Assembly: GCA_944392615.1 (NCBI GenBank)
Contig: CALXXF010000016.1
Location: forward strand, 1-52,997
DNA length: 52,997 nt
Direction of reading: 5' to 3'
Source of the DNA: an uncultured Clostridia bacterium
Lineage (GTDB): Bacteria > Bacillota > Clostridia > Oscillospirales > CAG-272
Under the pieces are notes generated by a model. It ran no database searches and was not told the DNA's origin. It saw only the letters and a program-made list of their open reading frames with translations. Positions 34,081-42,575 of this stretch are shown here, in pieces; position 1 is the first letter of the stretch; each line of letters begins with the position of its first letter. The translations under genes were made by a program, and so were the position numbers.

Positions 34081-35598
34081 GTGGATAAAATATCATTTAT
34101 GGACGAGTATAAAAGACGTCTTTCGGAATTGCCGATATCAAAAGACGATTTGGAAAAAGAGTCACAGCTGCTGAAAATACGTATAGAATCCCTCGATGAG
34201 ACTCTCCTCAAGGAATTTTTGACATCTGAAAAAATGGATATGCTCATTACGGAGGCGCGCTCTCAGCTTTGTCCGGAAGAAGGAGCCCGCGAGCACAGGG
34301 CACGTATACGTGCCATTTCATCTGGTGATAGGGATTTCGCCGCCACCGTGACGTTTGAGCCGTCATCAGGTTTTCCTTTTCTGTTGGACAAGGAAAATGA
34401 TATGCCCTCTGATAAAACTGTTGAAAATGTATTCGATGATGACAGTGATATGAAAATTTTCCCTTCCCGCAAGTTAAAAATGCATAGCGGTATTTCTTCT
34501 GATTCCGACGATGAAGATTCAGATATGAAAATATTCGAAGGAAACGACAAAAAAGCACATCCCTTTGTGTCCGGTGTTTCAGGGGACACACAGACTATAC
34601 GTATTTCAAAAATGGATATATCATCAAAAAGCACGTATGAAGCTCAAAAGACCATAACCGGATTTTCTGATTTCAATGCTTCAAAAAAAGAGTCTGTGAG
34701 TGATAATGTAAACGACGATATAATACAGAGTGATATTTTGTCCAAAATAGAAGACGATTCAGAACATTCCGATATGAAGATATTCCGAGTATCTGCGTCA
34801 GCCCATTCAAATAAACTTTCTTCTACAGGAAGAAACATTATTGAAAAAGACGCCACCTTGCTTTCAGAAACCAAAGTGTTTAAAGACTCGCTCAAGGAGC
34901 CGGAAAACACTGAGGCAAATGTCAGGAGCACAGATGATTACGAAAGTACAATTGTTGTGAAAAACGCAGGTAAATTTTTCGCTAAATCAGGTGACGATGA
35001 CGTTTCGGTTTTACAAAGTCGCAGTAAAATGAGAAACGATGATTTTTCCGGCAGTAAAGAAGAGAAAAAAAGCAGTATAAATAATGTAAAGAAAAAAAGA
35101 ACAGAAAATCATGCCAGACAGTATGTAAACAGCGTGTCTTCAGAAGAAGGAAGTGTGGTGCGCAGCGAGGATCTGAGCAATCCTCACCCCCGTGTGTACA
35201 TGGCGGGTGTCATTTTTGCAATATTCCCTTTTGTGGTGCTGTTTTTAGTTTTATTTTCTTTAATGTTTTTAGTTATAAATATTTTGGCTCTCTCAATCAT
35301 GCTGGTGTGTGTGTTGTTTTATTTTACGGTGCTCGCTTTTCTGACCGGTTGCGGTGTTTTTTCATTTATATCTGCGGTTTCGTATTCAGGCACAGGGTAT
35401 GCGGCACAGGTAATAGCAGAGTGTGGGATAGTGCTTATTGCATTTAGCTTTGCGCTTCTCTGGGGATACTTCCTTCTTCCTCATATTCGCAGGGCTGTTT
35501 CATATGCGGATGTACGAAGAGGAAGATTCAATCTGAAAATGAAAAAAATTATGCGCGGGATAAAACGCGCGTTTGACAAGGTAGGGGACCGTTTATGA
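34081..35598 (+). CDS. HAAS/DUF1700-like membrane protein with disordered middle
   Basis: A 505-residue protein in three parts. Residues 1-50 (FMDEYKRRLSELPISKDDLEKE) resemble the HAAS helical domain of DUF1700 proteins. Residues about 60-350 are acidic, Ser-rich and probably disordered, with the hexamer SDMKIF three times (122-127, 147-152, 230-235) and related T-(Q/I)-T-I or STIVV patches. Residues about 372-475 contain four transmembrane helices, followed by a basic tail. The start is GTG at 34081, seven bases after a perfect AAGGAGG; the frame upstream runs across trmB and is not coding. It overlaps the next gene by ATGA. Confidence 0.82.
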   Translation: MDKISFMDEYKRRLSELPISKDDLEKESQLLKIRIESLDETLLKEFLTSEKMDMLITEARSQLCPEEGAREHRARIRAISSGDRDFAATVTFEPSSGFPFLLDKENDMPSDKTVENVFDDDSDMKIFPSRKLKMHSGISSDSDDEDSDMKIFEGNDKKAHPFVSGVSGDTQTIRISKMDISSKSTYEAQKTITGFSDFNASKKESVSDNVNDDIIQSDILSKIEDDSEHSDMKIFRVSASAHSNKLSSTGRNIIEKDATLLSETKVFKDSLKEPENTEANVRSTDDYESTIVVKNAGKFFAKSGDDDVSVLQSRSKMRNDDFSGSKEEKKSSINNVKKKRTENHARQYVNSVSSEEGSVVRSEDLSNPHPRVYMAGVIFAIFPFVVLFLVLFSLMFLVINILALSIMLVCVLFYFTVLAFLTGCGVFSFISAVSYSGTGYAAQVIAECGIVLIAFSFALLWGYFLLPHIRRAVSYADVRRGRFNLKMKKIMRGIKRAFDKVGDRL

Positions 35599-36425
35599 AA
35601 AAAAATAAAACAAGTGCAGAACGCATGTCCTTTGTTCGGGTCAGGCTGTCCGCAAAATCCAAGGCAATTCTTTCCGTATCTGTTATTGCATTGATAGTAG
35701 GAACAGTTCTTTTCATGTGTGCACTCCCCTCTGCCGGAGGCAACATTGCGTCTCGGAACGAGGAACCGGACGGGTCATTTGTCTCGGTTCTTATGGATGT
35801 AGAAGGGTGTACAGTAAATATAAGGCGCTCTTCAGGAGAAACATTTGCGGTTTTTTCTGGTTTTGATACCTCCGCATATGTTTTCGGTGTGCGTGATGGT
35901 ATTCTGATTATTTCCGACAAGATATCTGCCTTTGATTTTTTTGACAGACATACTCCATCTGTAAGAGTAAGCGGACTCGGCACATATTTGGCTGGTATGA
36001 TTGATTCCGGAGAAGACGGTAAAATAATAGATGTTTATTTTTCAGACGATGATCTTTCAAAACCACTGTTGATATCTTCCGATGATTCTGTAATAAACAT
36101 ACATGCCTCTGTTGAGTATGTGACAATGTCAGCAAAAAATTCATATATAAATGCACCCGAGCTGTCCTTTGTTGATTTTAATGCAGAGCTCCGCGATTGC
36201 GACATATCCGTATCCGTTACGTATGATGCGGACAGCTTTTCAAGAAATATATCGGTTTATGATTGTGTTCTGAATGTCAACGGCAGTACGGATGCCAATT
36301 CTGATATCTACTCAGCCGGTGATGGAGCGCCGGAGATCACGCTTACTGTTTTTAACGGAAATGTATTTTTTTCCTATGATTCCAGCCTTGAAGATGATAT
36401 ATCAGCAGGAATAAAACTCCGATAA
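35595..36425 (+). CDS. Membrane-anchored DUF4097-like protein
   Basis: A 276-residue protein with a basic cytoplasmic N-terminus, one transmembrane helix (about 27-48), and an outer domain of many short beta strands with regular Asp/Asn turns (DDSVINIHASVEYVTMSAKNSYINAPE...). This is the beta-solenoid look of DUF4097/DUF4098 proteins. DUF1700-DUF4097 pairs commonly form two-gene units, often under a PadR regulator; here the pairing holds but no padR is adjacent. It overlaps the upstream gene by 4 bases. Function unknown. Confidence 0.75.
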   Translation: MKKNKTSAERMSFVRVRLSAKSKAILSVSVIALIVGTVLFMCALPSAGGNIASRNEEPDGSFVSVLMDVEGCTVNIRRSSGETFAVFSGFDTSAYVFGVRDGILIISDKISAFDFFDRHTPSVRVSGLGTYLAGMIDSGEDGKIIDVYFSDDDLSKPLLISSDDSVINIHASVEYVTMSAKNSYINAPELSFVDFNAELRDCDISVSVTYDADSFSRNISVYDCVLNVNGSTDANSDIYSAGDGAPEITLTVFNGNVFFSYDSSLEDDISAGIKLR

Positions 36426-36501
36426 CCGTATATAATATATTTGCGCACACAGAGATTACGCACGTGCGCCTCGTATCATTTTCAGGAAAGGTCAATATCG
36501 T

Positions 36502-36717
36502 ATGATAATCGACAGAATAGCTCTTGCTCTTCTGATAATAGGCGGTATAAATTGGGGAAGCCTCGGTCTTTTCAGATTTGACATAGTTGCATGGATTTTC
36601 GGAGGTCAGGGTGCTGTTGTAAGCAGAATAATATATGTTCTTGTCGGACTTGCCGCACTTTGGAGCATTTCCCTCTTCTTCAGAGACAGAAATATCGTTA
36701 TTGATTCGGAAAAATAA
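36502..36717 (+). CDS. DUF378-family membrane protein
   Basis: A 71-residue protein with two transmembrane helices and the DUF378 pattern: LALLIIGGINWGSLGLFRFD at the start and RIIYVLVGLAALWSI in the second helix. Function is unknown for the family. AGGAAAGG precedes the ATG at suitable spacing. It lies 76 bases after the DUF4097-like gene and ends at a bidirectional terminator. Confidence 0.9.
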   Translation: MIIDRIALALLIIGGINWGSLGLFRFDIVAWIFGGQGAVVSRIIYVLVGLAALWSISLFFRDRNIVIDSEK

Positions 36718-36733
36718 AGAAAAATATTAACAG

Positions 36734-36769
36734 GCGGCTGAACTGCGGAAAACGTCCGCGGTCAGCCGC
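36734..36769 (+). terminator. Bidirectional terminator between convergent genes
   Basis: GCGGCTGA (36734-36741) pairs with TCAGCCGC (36762-36769), with an inner TGCGGA/TCCGCG-type stem. Moderately T-rich tracts follow on both strands. It separates the DUF378 gene from the convergent lipoprotein gene. Confidence 0.75.
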
Positions 36770-36786
36770 ATTTGTTATATTAATCA

Positions 36787-37293
36787 TTATGATATTCGTT
36801 TTGCAATATCATATATGGTTTCATTTTTATCTGTAACCGACAGGATAACAAATCTTCCCTCGGTTATTATCATTGCAGACGCAATTCTTTCAGATGAACT
36901 CTCGTCCACATAATCATAAATCTCTCCGTTTTGCATCCTGTCTCTTCTTGCTACCAGCATATCTTCAAGCTTTGGTGCATCATATGCTGAAACAGCTCTG
37001 AAAATATGAAGCTCCATTATTTCATTTCCGTTGTGAAGTACAATGAGATAATCGTCACACAGAGAAATTTCAGGCGGAAGCAGCGATCCGTCAGAGTATA
37101 TACGTGAGAGCAGTAAATTACGTGTTTCATTGTCCGCATCCGGAATATATGTGTACATAGTACAGTTGTCAAAAGAGACGGTTTTGTTTACTTCCTCAAA
37201 AAGGTCGAGTGCCGATACTCTGGAAGTCCCGCAGGATGTCGTCTGAAGTAATATGAATATCAGCAGGATAACACCAAATTTTTTGAAAGACAA
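36787..37293 (-). CDS. DUF4358-like lipoprotein
   Basis: A 168-residue secreted lipoprotein. The signal peptide ends in the lipobox TTSC about 20 residues from the start. The mature part has the layout of clostridial DUF4358 proteins: LFEEVNKTVSFDN, a DDYLIVLHNGNEIMELHIFRA-like strand, a long helix with RRDRMQNGEIYDYV, and a C-terminal MIITEGRFVILSVTD. The start is TTG at 37291-37293, seven bases after GGAGG; no ATG or GTG fits. The ribosome binding site lies within a 9-bp hairpin (37299-37346), which suggests control of translation. Function unknown. Confidence 0.82.
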   Translation of the reverse strand: MSFKKFGVILLIFILLQTTSCGTSRVSALDLFEEVNKTVSFDNCTMYTYIPDADNETRNLLLSRIYSDGSLLPPEISLCDDYLIVLHNGNEIMELHIFRAVSAYDAPKLEDMLVARRDRMQNGEIYDYVDESSSERIASAMIITEGRFVILSVTDKNETIYDIAKRIS

Positions 37294-37298
37294 ACGAA

Positions 37299-37346
37299 CA
37301 CCTCCCGTGAACACAATATCCAAAAGATATTATTCATCGGGAGGTG
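37299..37346 (-). promoter_or_regulatory. Hairpin masking the ribosome binding site of the DUF4358-like gene
   Basis: On the minus strand, CACCTCCCG (37338-37346) pairs perfectly with CGGGAGGTG (37299-37307), which contains the Shine-Dalgarno. An inner stem AATATC/GATATT stacks inside the loop. The TTG start lies six bases after the outer arm. The fold would block ribosome access unless opened. Confidence 0.6.
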
Positions 37347-37622
37347 AACATATTACATAAAAAAAATTTTCCGTTATAATTCAGGTAATGCCAAAAATTG
37401 TAACAGTATTAAAACGCTGTGACGATTGAGTTATCTGCAAATTTATTCTGATAAGAATAAAAAGCGAGTGTAGATAAATTCTTCAGGCGTTAAATACAAA
37501 ATCACCTATGTGGTTAAAGAAACAACCCAATTACACCCCTGTATAAGAATGTTAGAATAGTTACTGATACCCGGTAAAGGCTGTATATACAAAAATGGCA
37601 GATATACGGACATACGGGACTT
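37347..37622 (-). other. Intergenic stretch between recR and the DUF4358-like gene
   Basis: There is no credible gene. It holds nested AT-rich inverted repeats: TTATCT (37431-37436)/AGATAA (37472-37477) enclosing TTTATTC (37442-37448)/GAATAAA (37455-37461). A TATAAC-like element near 37375 could be the -10 of the lipoprotein promoter, but no good -35 is seen. No clear recR terminator was found. Confidence 0.4.
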
Positions 37623-38222
37623 TTATTCCATAATACCGCGGGATTTTATCGCCCGTGCAAGCGTGAGCTCGTCAGCGTACTCTATGTCGGCGCCAACCGG
37701 TATTCCGAGAGCAAGTCTCGTGACCTTTACACCTGACGGAGATAGCGCTCTCATGATGTACATTGCTGTCGCGTCGCCTTCAACCGTAGGATTAGTAGCT
37801 ACTATAACTTCGGTTATTCCCTCTGATGCGATTCTTTTTGTAAGACGGTCTATTCCGAGTTTTTCAGGACCGATTCCCTTTATCGGAGACAAAACACCTC
37901 CGAGCACATGGTATCTTCCGCGATAGTCGCGCACTTTTTCTATGTTCAAAAGCGCTCTTACATCCTCAACGACACAAATAACCGGAAGTCTGTTTTCATC
38001 AAGACACACAGGACAAAGCTCACCGTCTGTAAAATTATTGCAGACAGGGCAGCGGTGGATGTCTTTTTTGGCGGCTGCAATAGATTCTGAAAATGCCCGC
38101 GCCGACTCATCGGTCATATCCAGTACTGCCATGGCATACCGCGCGGCTGTTTTTCTTCCGACTCCCGGCAGTTTTCTGAACTGGTCGATCAGTATTTCAA
38201 TTGGAAGCAGATACTCGTTCAT
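37623..38222 (-). CDS. recR: Recombination mediator RecR
   Basis: A 199-residue RecR, a zinc-binding ring protein that acts with RecF and RecO in RecA loading. The N-terminal helix-hairpin-helix has FRKLPGVGRKTAARYAM, a four-Cys zinc finger follows (CPVCNNFTDGELCPVC), then a Toprim domain (ICVVEDVRALLNIEK, VIVATNPTVEGDATAMYI). The C-terminal Walker B-like region has ALGIPVGADIEYADELT. It starts 3 bases after ybaB ends. Confidence 0.97.
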   Translation of the reverse strand: MNEYLLPIEILIDQFRKLPGVGRKTAARYAMAVLDMTDESARAFSESIAAAKKDIHRCPVCNNFTDGELCPVCLDENRLPVICVVEDVRALLNIEKVRDYRGRYHVLGGVLSPIKGIGPEKLGIDRLTKRIASEGITEVIVATNPTVEGDATAMYIMRALSPSGVKVTRLALGIPVGADIEYADELTLARAIKSRGIME

Positions 38223-38225
38223 TTG

Positions 38226-38573
38226 TTAAAATATTCCCGGAATAGACATATTCCCGGTGAGAGAGGACATTGCTTTTGAGTTCTCTTCTTCTACCGTTTT
38301 AATAGCCTGATTAACGCCTGCTGTTATTATATCGCAAAGCGTTTCTATGTCGTCAGGATCCACTATCTCAGGAGCGAGTTCGATACTCTGTATCTCCTTT
38401 TTGCCGTTTATTTTGATAGTTGCGACTCCTCCGCCGGCTTTTATTTCATACTCTCTGGCGTCGAGCTCCTCCTGGAGCGCCGCCATGTCTTCCTGCATTT
38501 TCTGAGCCTGCTTTAGCATACCTTGCATATTTGAAGGTCCGGTACCGAAACCCTGAGGCAATCTTGATTTCAT
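38226..38573 (-). CDS. YbaB/EbfC nucleoid-associated protein
   Basis: A 115-residue YbaB/EbfC DNA-binding dimer subunit. It has the typical NMQGMLKQAQKMQEDMAAL helix, AGGGVATIKINGKKEIQSIEL, and VDPDDIETLCDIITAGVNQA. AAGGAT lies eight bases before the ATG. It sits between dnaX and recR as in most bacteria and belongs to the same operon. Confidence 0.95.
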   Translation of the reverse strand: MKSRLPQGFGTGPSNMQGMLKQAQKMQEDMAALQEELDAREYEIKAGGGVATIKINGKKEIQSIELAPEIVDPDDIETLCDIITAGVNQAIKTVEEENSKAMSSLTGNMSIPGIF

Positions 38574-38716
38574 TTTACAATATCCTTTCAGAACATCCGG
38601 CGGTTAAACGTCGGTATTTGGAAATTTTATAGATTTGAATATAGTACTGCATCTTTTGAAACATCAAAGCATTTCTGCCATAATGTTTACGAATTTATTC
38701 TGCATATACCGTATAA

Positions 38717-40486
38717 TTACTGAAAATCCACAAGGTCGGAAAATTTGTCTTTTTCCTCTGTCCGGGATTTGCTCACTAAAAATTCAATTTCTTTTATATC
38801 AAGAGAATATTCAGAAGCAATTCCAGTAATTGAGCCGGATATATCCTTTATGGAATTATCAAGCATGAGTTTTGAAAAAGAGTCTCTTACATACACCGAC
38901 AATTTACATAATGCTCTGTCGTACACAGCATATGAATCGCGCAAAAAGGGTGATGTACGGACATCTCGGGAGGAAAAGTCATCGACTATATCCACCCAGT
39001 CGGCAAGCGGTGCTCCGGAGTGGCTTTGAGAATCAATGCCGTCTTTGCGTGTGTTTGCTACGTCAGGTGCAGCCTGGAAGGCACCTCCGGATTCATACGC
39101 AGATGTGGTTTCAACATCTGGCGACGGCTTGCTGACGGTTTTAGAACCGGGTACCTCAACCGGCTTATCTTCCATAGGTGTGTTATATGCATATGTCCCG
39201 TTTTGTGCAGAAGAACGGGATGCTTTATTGGTATTATCTGGCGGCGCTCCTTTGGCCGACTCGGTTCTGTGTCCTGAAAAATCTACTGCACTGCTTACGG
39301 CAGAATTAACCACTTTTTGTCCGGAAAGTTTTCTTTCAAGCTCAGCTATTCGTGCCTCAAGACTCTCATATGAAGAGTCACCCTTGCCGAGTGCAAGCCG
39401 CAAAAGTGCAGTCTCTGTGCAGACTCTGTTCGCATTTCCCTTTCCAAGTGCGTAGTAAGTCTCTTCCAGAAGCTTTACATGATATGACAGCCTTTCGCGA
39501 GTAAAAAAAGAGGAAAGTCGCAGTATATCTGCAAACTCCGCTTCGCTTACATCAAGAATATCTCTGTTATCACTGTCATATGACGAAAGCTTCATCACCT
39601 TTGTAACAAGCATATCGCGGTAGAAAGATATTATGTCCCTGATAAATACAGCCAAGTCCTTTGAAGAACGGTATATCTCAGATACTATTGAAAAAAGAGC
39701 GGACCCGTCTGACTGTACTATGGCGTCAACAGCAGCAACTATCATCTCTCGTCCGCATATTCCAGCGGCATCACGCACATTTTGCTCTGTAACACAGTTG
39801 TCTTTGTCTATACAGAGCTCCAGCAGGCTTACGGCATCACGCATACCGCCCTGAGAAAGACGCGCTATAAGATATGCCGCTTCTTGTTCAAGACAGATAC
39901 TTTCTTGTAATGCAATGTACTTCAGCCTGTCAACGATTGCAGAAGATGTGAGCCTTCTGAATTCAAATCTCTGGCAGCGAGACAGTATGGTGGCGGGTAT
40001 GTCCTGTATTTCTGTGGTGGCAAGTACAAATATAACCGATTTAGGGGGCTCTTCAAGAGTTTTCAGAAGTGCGTTAAACGCTCCCTCCGAAAGCATGTGC
40101 ACTTCATCTATTATATAGACCTTTGTGCCTACCTCGCTGGGAGTAAAGACTACTTCTTCTCGTATTTCCCGTATGTAATCAACACCGGTATTGCTTGCCG
40201 CATCCATTTCAAGTACTTCCACAGACGATCCTGAATCAATCGAACGACACGACGGGCACTTGTTGCACGGATTTCCGTTTACAGGATTTTCACAGTTGAC
40301 TGCTTTTGCCAAAATTTTGGCACAGGAAGTCTTTCCGGTCCCGGCAGACCCGCAAAAGACATATGCATGGCTTACTTTGTTATTTGCAACCTGCCATGCA
40401 AGCACCGAAGTGACATGCTCCTGCCCGGCGACCTCTTCAAATGTTGACGGTCTGTATTTCCTGTACAATGCCTGATACAAGAGCAT
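38717..40486 (-). CDS. dnaX: DNA polymerase III gamma/tau subunit
   Basis: A 589-residue clamp-loader ATPase. It opens YQALYRKYRPSTFEEVAGQEH, with Walker A GSAGTGKT at 46-53, a four-Cys zinc module (CENPVNGNPCNKCPSC, with flanking residues), DEVHMLS, and the SRC sensor in ATILSRCQRFEF. The tau-like C-terminus has a Ser/Pro-rich linker (about 390-500). Three starts are possible: GTG 40489, ATG 40486, or TTG two codons later, whose spacing from AGGAAG is best and which gives the canonical N-terminus. ATG is listed. No slippery A tract for gamma production was noticed. Confidence 0.95.
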   Translation of the reverse strand: MLLYQALYRKYRPSTFEEVAGQEHVTSVLAWQVANNKVSHAYVFCGSAGTGKTSCAKILAKAVNCENPVNGNPCNKCPSCRSIDSGSSVEVLEMDAASNTGVDYIREIREEVVFTPSEVGTKVYIIDEVHMLSEGAFNALLKTLEEPPKSVIFVLATTEIQDIPATILSRCQRFEFRRLTSSAIVDRLKYIALQESICLEQEAAYLIARLSQGGMRDAVSLLELCIDKDNCVTEQNVRDAAGICGREMIVAAVDAIVQSDGSALFSIVSEIYRSSKDLAVFIRDIISFYRDMLVTKVMKLSSYDSDNRDILDVSEAEFADILRLSSFFTRERLSYHVKLLEETYYALGKGNANRVCTETALLRLALGKGDSSYESLEARIAELERKLSGQKVVNSAVSSAVDFSGHRTESAKGAPPDNTNKASRSSAQNGTYAYNTPMEDKPVEVPGSKTVSKPSPDVETTSAYESGGAFQAAPDVANTRKDGIDSQSHSGAPLADWVDIVDDFSSRDVRTSPFLRDSYAVYDRALCKLSVYVRDSFSKLMLDNSIKDISGSITGIASEYSLDIKEIEFLVSKSRTEEKDKFSDLVDFQ

Positions 40487-40576
40487 CACTTCCTTTTTTA
40501 TACGTTCCGTTTAAGCTTCGCACTGCTGAATAAATTATGCTGTATCCGAATTGATTTATATAATACGCGCGTATAA

Positions 40577-41443
40577 TCAACTGTTTTTTTCAGCCGTGAT
40601 TATATAATATCCTGTGTTGTCAGGAGATATCACAATATTCTTACAGTCTTCCGGAATCATGAGGGTAACTGATTCCTTTTGCCGGCTTATTATATAGTTA
40701 TCGTATTCATAAAAGACATTGTCTTTAAAAAAGGAGGTGATATATTCCTCCAGCGTAAGAGAATTCATATATATCAGCTCAGCGTGTGGGTACCCCACGT
40801 ATCTTATATGCCACGGCTCATATGTTATGCCGGTTATGGATTTCTCGCCGTACGGGTAGCGTATTATAAAGCCGTATTCATAGCAGTGAGTGTTTACATA
40901 TCTTCCCTCTTCGCATTTTATAAAAGCTTTTCCTGAGTATCCGGATACATAAACGTCAAGTGCAAGTCCGCTTTGGTGCTCGCTTGCGCCCACCTTGGCA
41001 GCTACATCTTCTTCCTTTTGGTTTACAATGTCTTCTTGCTCTTCGGCTGTTCTGTATGAGCTTATTATATAGAGAGACTTGCCGTATTTTTCCATAACTG
41101 AATCAGCAAGCGAAACATATGAATCAACTATTGTGCCAGACATAAGAACATCCTTGTACGACACTATATCCGGCACATATTCATTTGAAAGCATGTACGA
41201 AGAATTTATAAGAAGCAGTGAATCATCAAATTTTACAGATGAGTCCCCGTAAAGATCATCAAGAGAGCGTTCAACGTATTGTATATCGACAATTTCGCAG
41301 TCTGCAGAACGTGACAGTGAGGCAAGCTTTTCTGAAATAATAAATCTGTAATCACTTTTAATTGCAAGCAGTGAGACAATGATTATGATAAAAAACAAGA
41401 GCAGACATATAAGAGAAAGAATAGCAATCTTTTTTCTTGTCAT
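40577..41443 (-). CDS. D-alanyl-D-alanine carboxypeptidase, VanY-like
   Basis: A 288-residue membrane-anchored LAS-family zinc peptidase that trims the terminal D-Ala from peptidoglycan stems. One transmembrane helix (about 6-28) is followed by the catalytic domain. SSYRTAEEQ (128-136) is followed by zinc ligands H156 and D163 in GASEHQSGLALDV, then E209 and H212 in YEPWHIRYVG. The C-terminal extension of about 60 residues (SLTLEEYI, then a beta-rich end) is also seen in the paralogue at 50017. It lies between the SRP RNA gene and dnaX. Confidence 0.93.
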   Translation of the reverse strand: MTRKKIAILSLICLLLFFIIIIVSLLAIKSDYRFIISEKLASLSRSADCEIVDIQYVERSLDDLYGDSSVKFDDSLLLINSSYMLSNEYVPDIVSYKDVLMSGTIVDSYVSLADSVMEKYGKSLYIISSYRTAEEQEDIVNQKEEDVAAKVGASEHQSGLALDVYVSGYSGKAFIKCEEGRYVNTHCYEYGFIIRYPYGEKSITGITYEPWHIRYVGYPHAELIYMNSLTLEEYITSFFKDNVFYEYDNYIISRQKESVTLMIPEDCKNIVISPDNTGYYIITAEKNS

Positions 41444-41586
41444 GTCCGTAAACGAATCCTTTCAAGGAGAAATTATGGAAAGTGTTATTAACTTGACCTA
41501 ATGAGGTGCCGGAAGCTGTCTGAGAATAAAAAGTGGCACATTCATGCGGCACACACTAAAGAAAAAATCAACAGCAGGATATCAAT

Positions 41587-41863
41587 TAAGACCATACACC
41601 ATAACTCGAACTTGCGATACATGCGCAAACCGAATTTTATCCTCCCGACAGGCAACCCTGTGGCACATTGAAGAGACCGCTTAATGCTGCTCAGTTCCCC
41701 GCCTGACATGGTTCACGGAGTTCAATTGCACAAGACCCGCCGCTCAACGAATAAAGGTTTCGGCGCAAGACCACACACCGCAAGCCCTCATAAATGGGAT
41801 CCACCCCTGCTGTAGCGGATTGCAGGTTCAGGGCACCGCTATCTCCCCGGCTGGTATGGTCCT
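41587..41863 (-). ncRNA. Signal recognition particle RNA, large (Bacillus) type
   Basis: About 277 bases match the B. subtilis scRNA in order: AGCGGGGAG-like opening (GCCGGGGAGATAGCGGTGCC), CCTGCAATCCGCT, AGCAGGG, the conserved Ffh-binding hairpin GTCAGGCGGGGAACTGAGCA, GCATTAAGCGG, and CAGGGTTGCCTG. The hairpin keeps a GGAA tetraloop. The ends pair perfectly for 10 bp (AGGACCATAC/GTATGGTCTT), defining both termini. A promoter places the start at 41864. The RNA forms the SRP with Ffh for membrane targeting and includes the Alu-like domain. Confidence 0.96.
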
Positions 41864-41870
41864 AATTCAT

Positions 41871-41899
41871 ATTCTGCTGTTTAATCACATATCGGACAA
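41871..41899 (-). promoter_or_regulatory. Promoter of the SRP RNA
   Basis: On the minus strand, TTGTCC (41894-41899) and CAGAAT (41871-41876) are 17 bases apart. The implied start at about 41864 coincides with the 5' end of the terminal helix. Confidence 0.7.
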
Positions 41900-42137
41900 C
41901 CGAAAAATCAAAACAAAACCAACATGCCTTAATGTATTTCGTGCTCCCGATACCCGTATAGTATACCATATACAATAAAAAAAAGCAATAGAATTTTTGA
42001 CAATAATTTTGACATGATATGCCTTTTCTGTACATATAACGATTATTTTGTATAAGAGCTTATAAAATACGACGTAATTTTATATTCTTTACAGGTTCAA
42101 TTTCCTCAATATGTTGTATTTTTACAAACAATCAAAT

Positions 42138-42178
42138 AAAATCCGCTCCGCAAAGTAAATGCGCACGGAGCGGATTTT
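42138..42178 (-). terminator. Terminator of the acidic-tail membrane protein gene
   Basis: AAAATCCGCTCCG (42138-42150) pairs with CGGAGCGGATTTT (42166-42178), with T tracts on both sides. The stretch 41900-42137 between it and the SRP promoter is AT-rich and shows no gene or further structure that I can support. Confidence 0.9.
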
Positions 42179-42202
42179 TGTATGTTATTTGCTACCTGTC
42201 AA

Positions 42203-42550
42203 TCAGACCCACTCATCTGGTTCTGTTTCATCAGAATCATCAGCCACATCATCTGCATCTCTTCCGGTGCAGTAAACAGCGTCATCCTGATCATAGATGT
42301 CGTCGTCACTTATTTCAAAATAATCGTCCATAAGGGCATCGAGAACCTCGTTCTTTTCGTCCTCCTCATGAGCTCCCGTTACAGTAAGGAAGGCTCCGGC
42401 AGTTCCTGCAACAGCTGCAATAGCTGCAAATGCGGCAGCAAGGCTCTTTCTTTTTCTCATCTGACTGAAAAAAAGTATCATCATAGAGAACGCCTGAATA
42501 AGGAGCGCAATTCCAATGTAAAATTTCGATTTCATCAAAGTTTTTTTCAT
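42203..42550 (-). CDS. Small membrane protein with acidic tail
   Basis: A 115-residue protein with two transmembrane helices (about 10-28 and 36-56, AAAFAAIAAVAGTAGAFLTV) and a strongly acidic C-terminus of about 50 residues (EEDEKNEV, EISDDDIYDQDD, DDVADDSDETEPDE). I recognise no family. The ATG at 42548-42550 (MKKTLMKSK) has AAAGGA nine bases upstream; an ATG further upstream lacks a site. It is monocistronic with its own promoter, a dyad operator-like element and a strong terminator. The tail could bind cations or a partner protein. Confidence 0.72.
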   Translation of the reverse strand: MKKTLMKSKFYIGIALLIQAFSMMILFFSQMRKRKSLAAAFAAIAAVAGTAGAFLTVTGAHEEDEKNEVLDALMDDYFEISDDDIYDQDDAVYCTGRDADDVADDSDETEPDEWV

Positions 42551-42575
42551 AAGACAATTTCCTTTCAAAACAATC

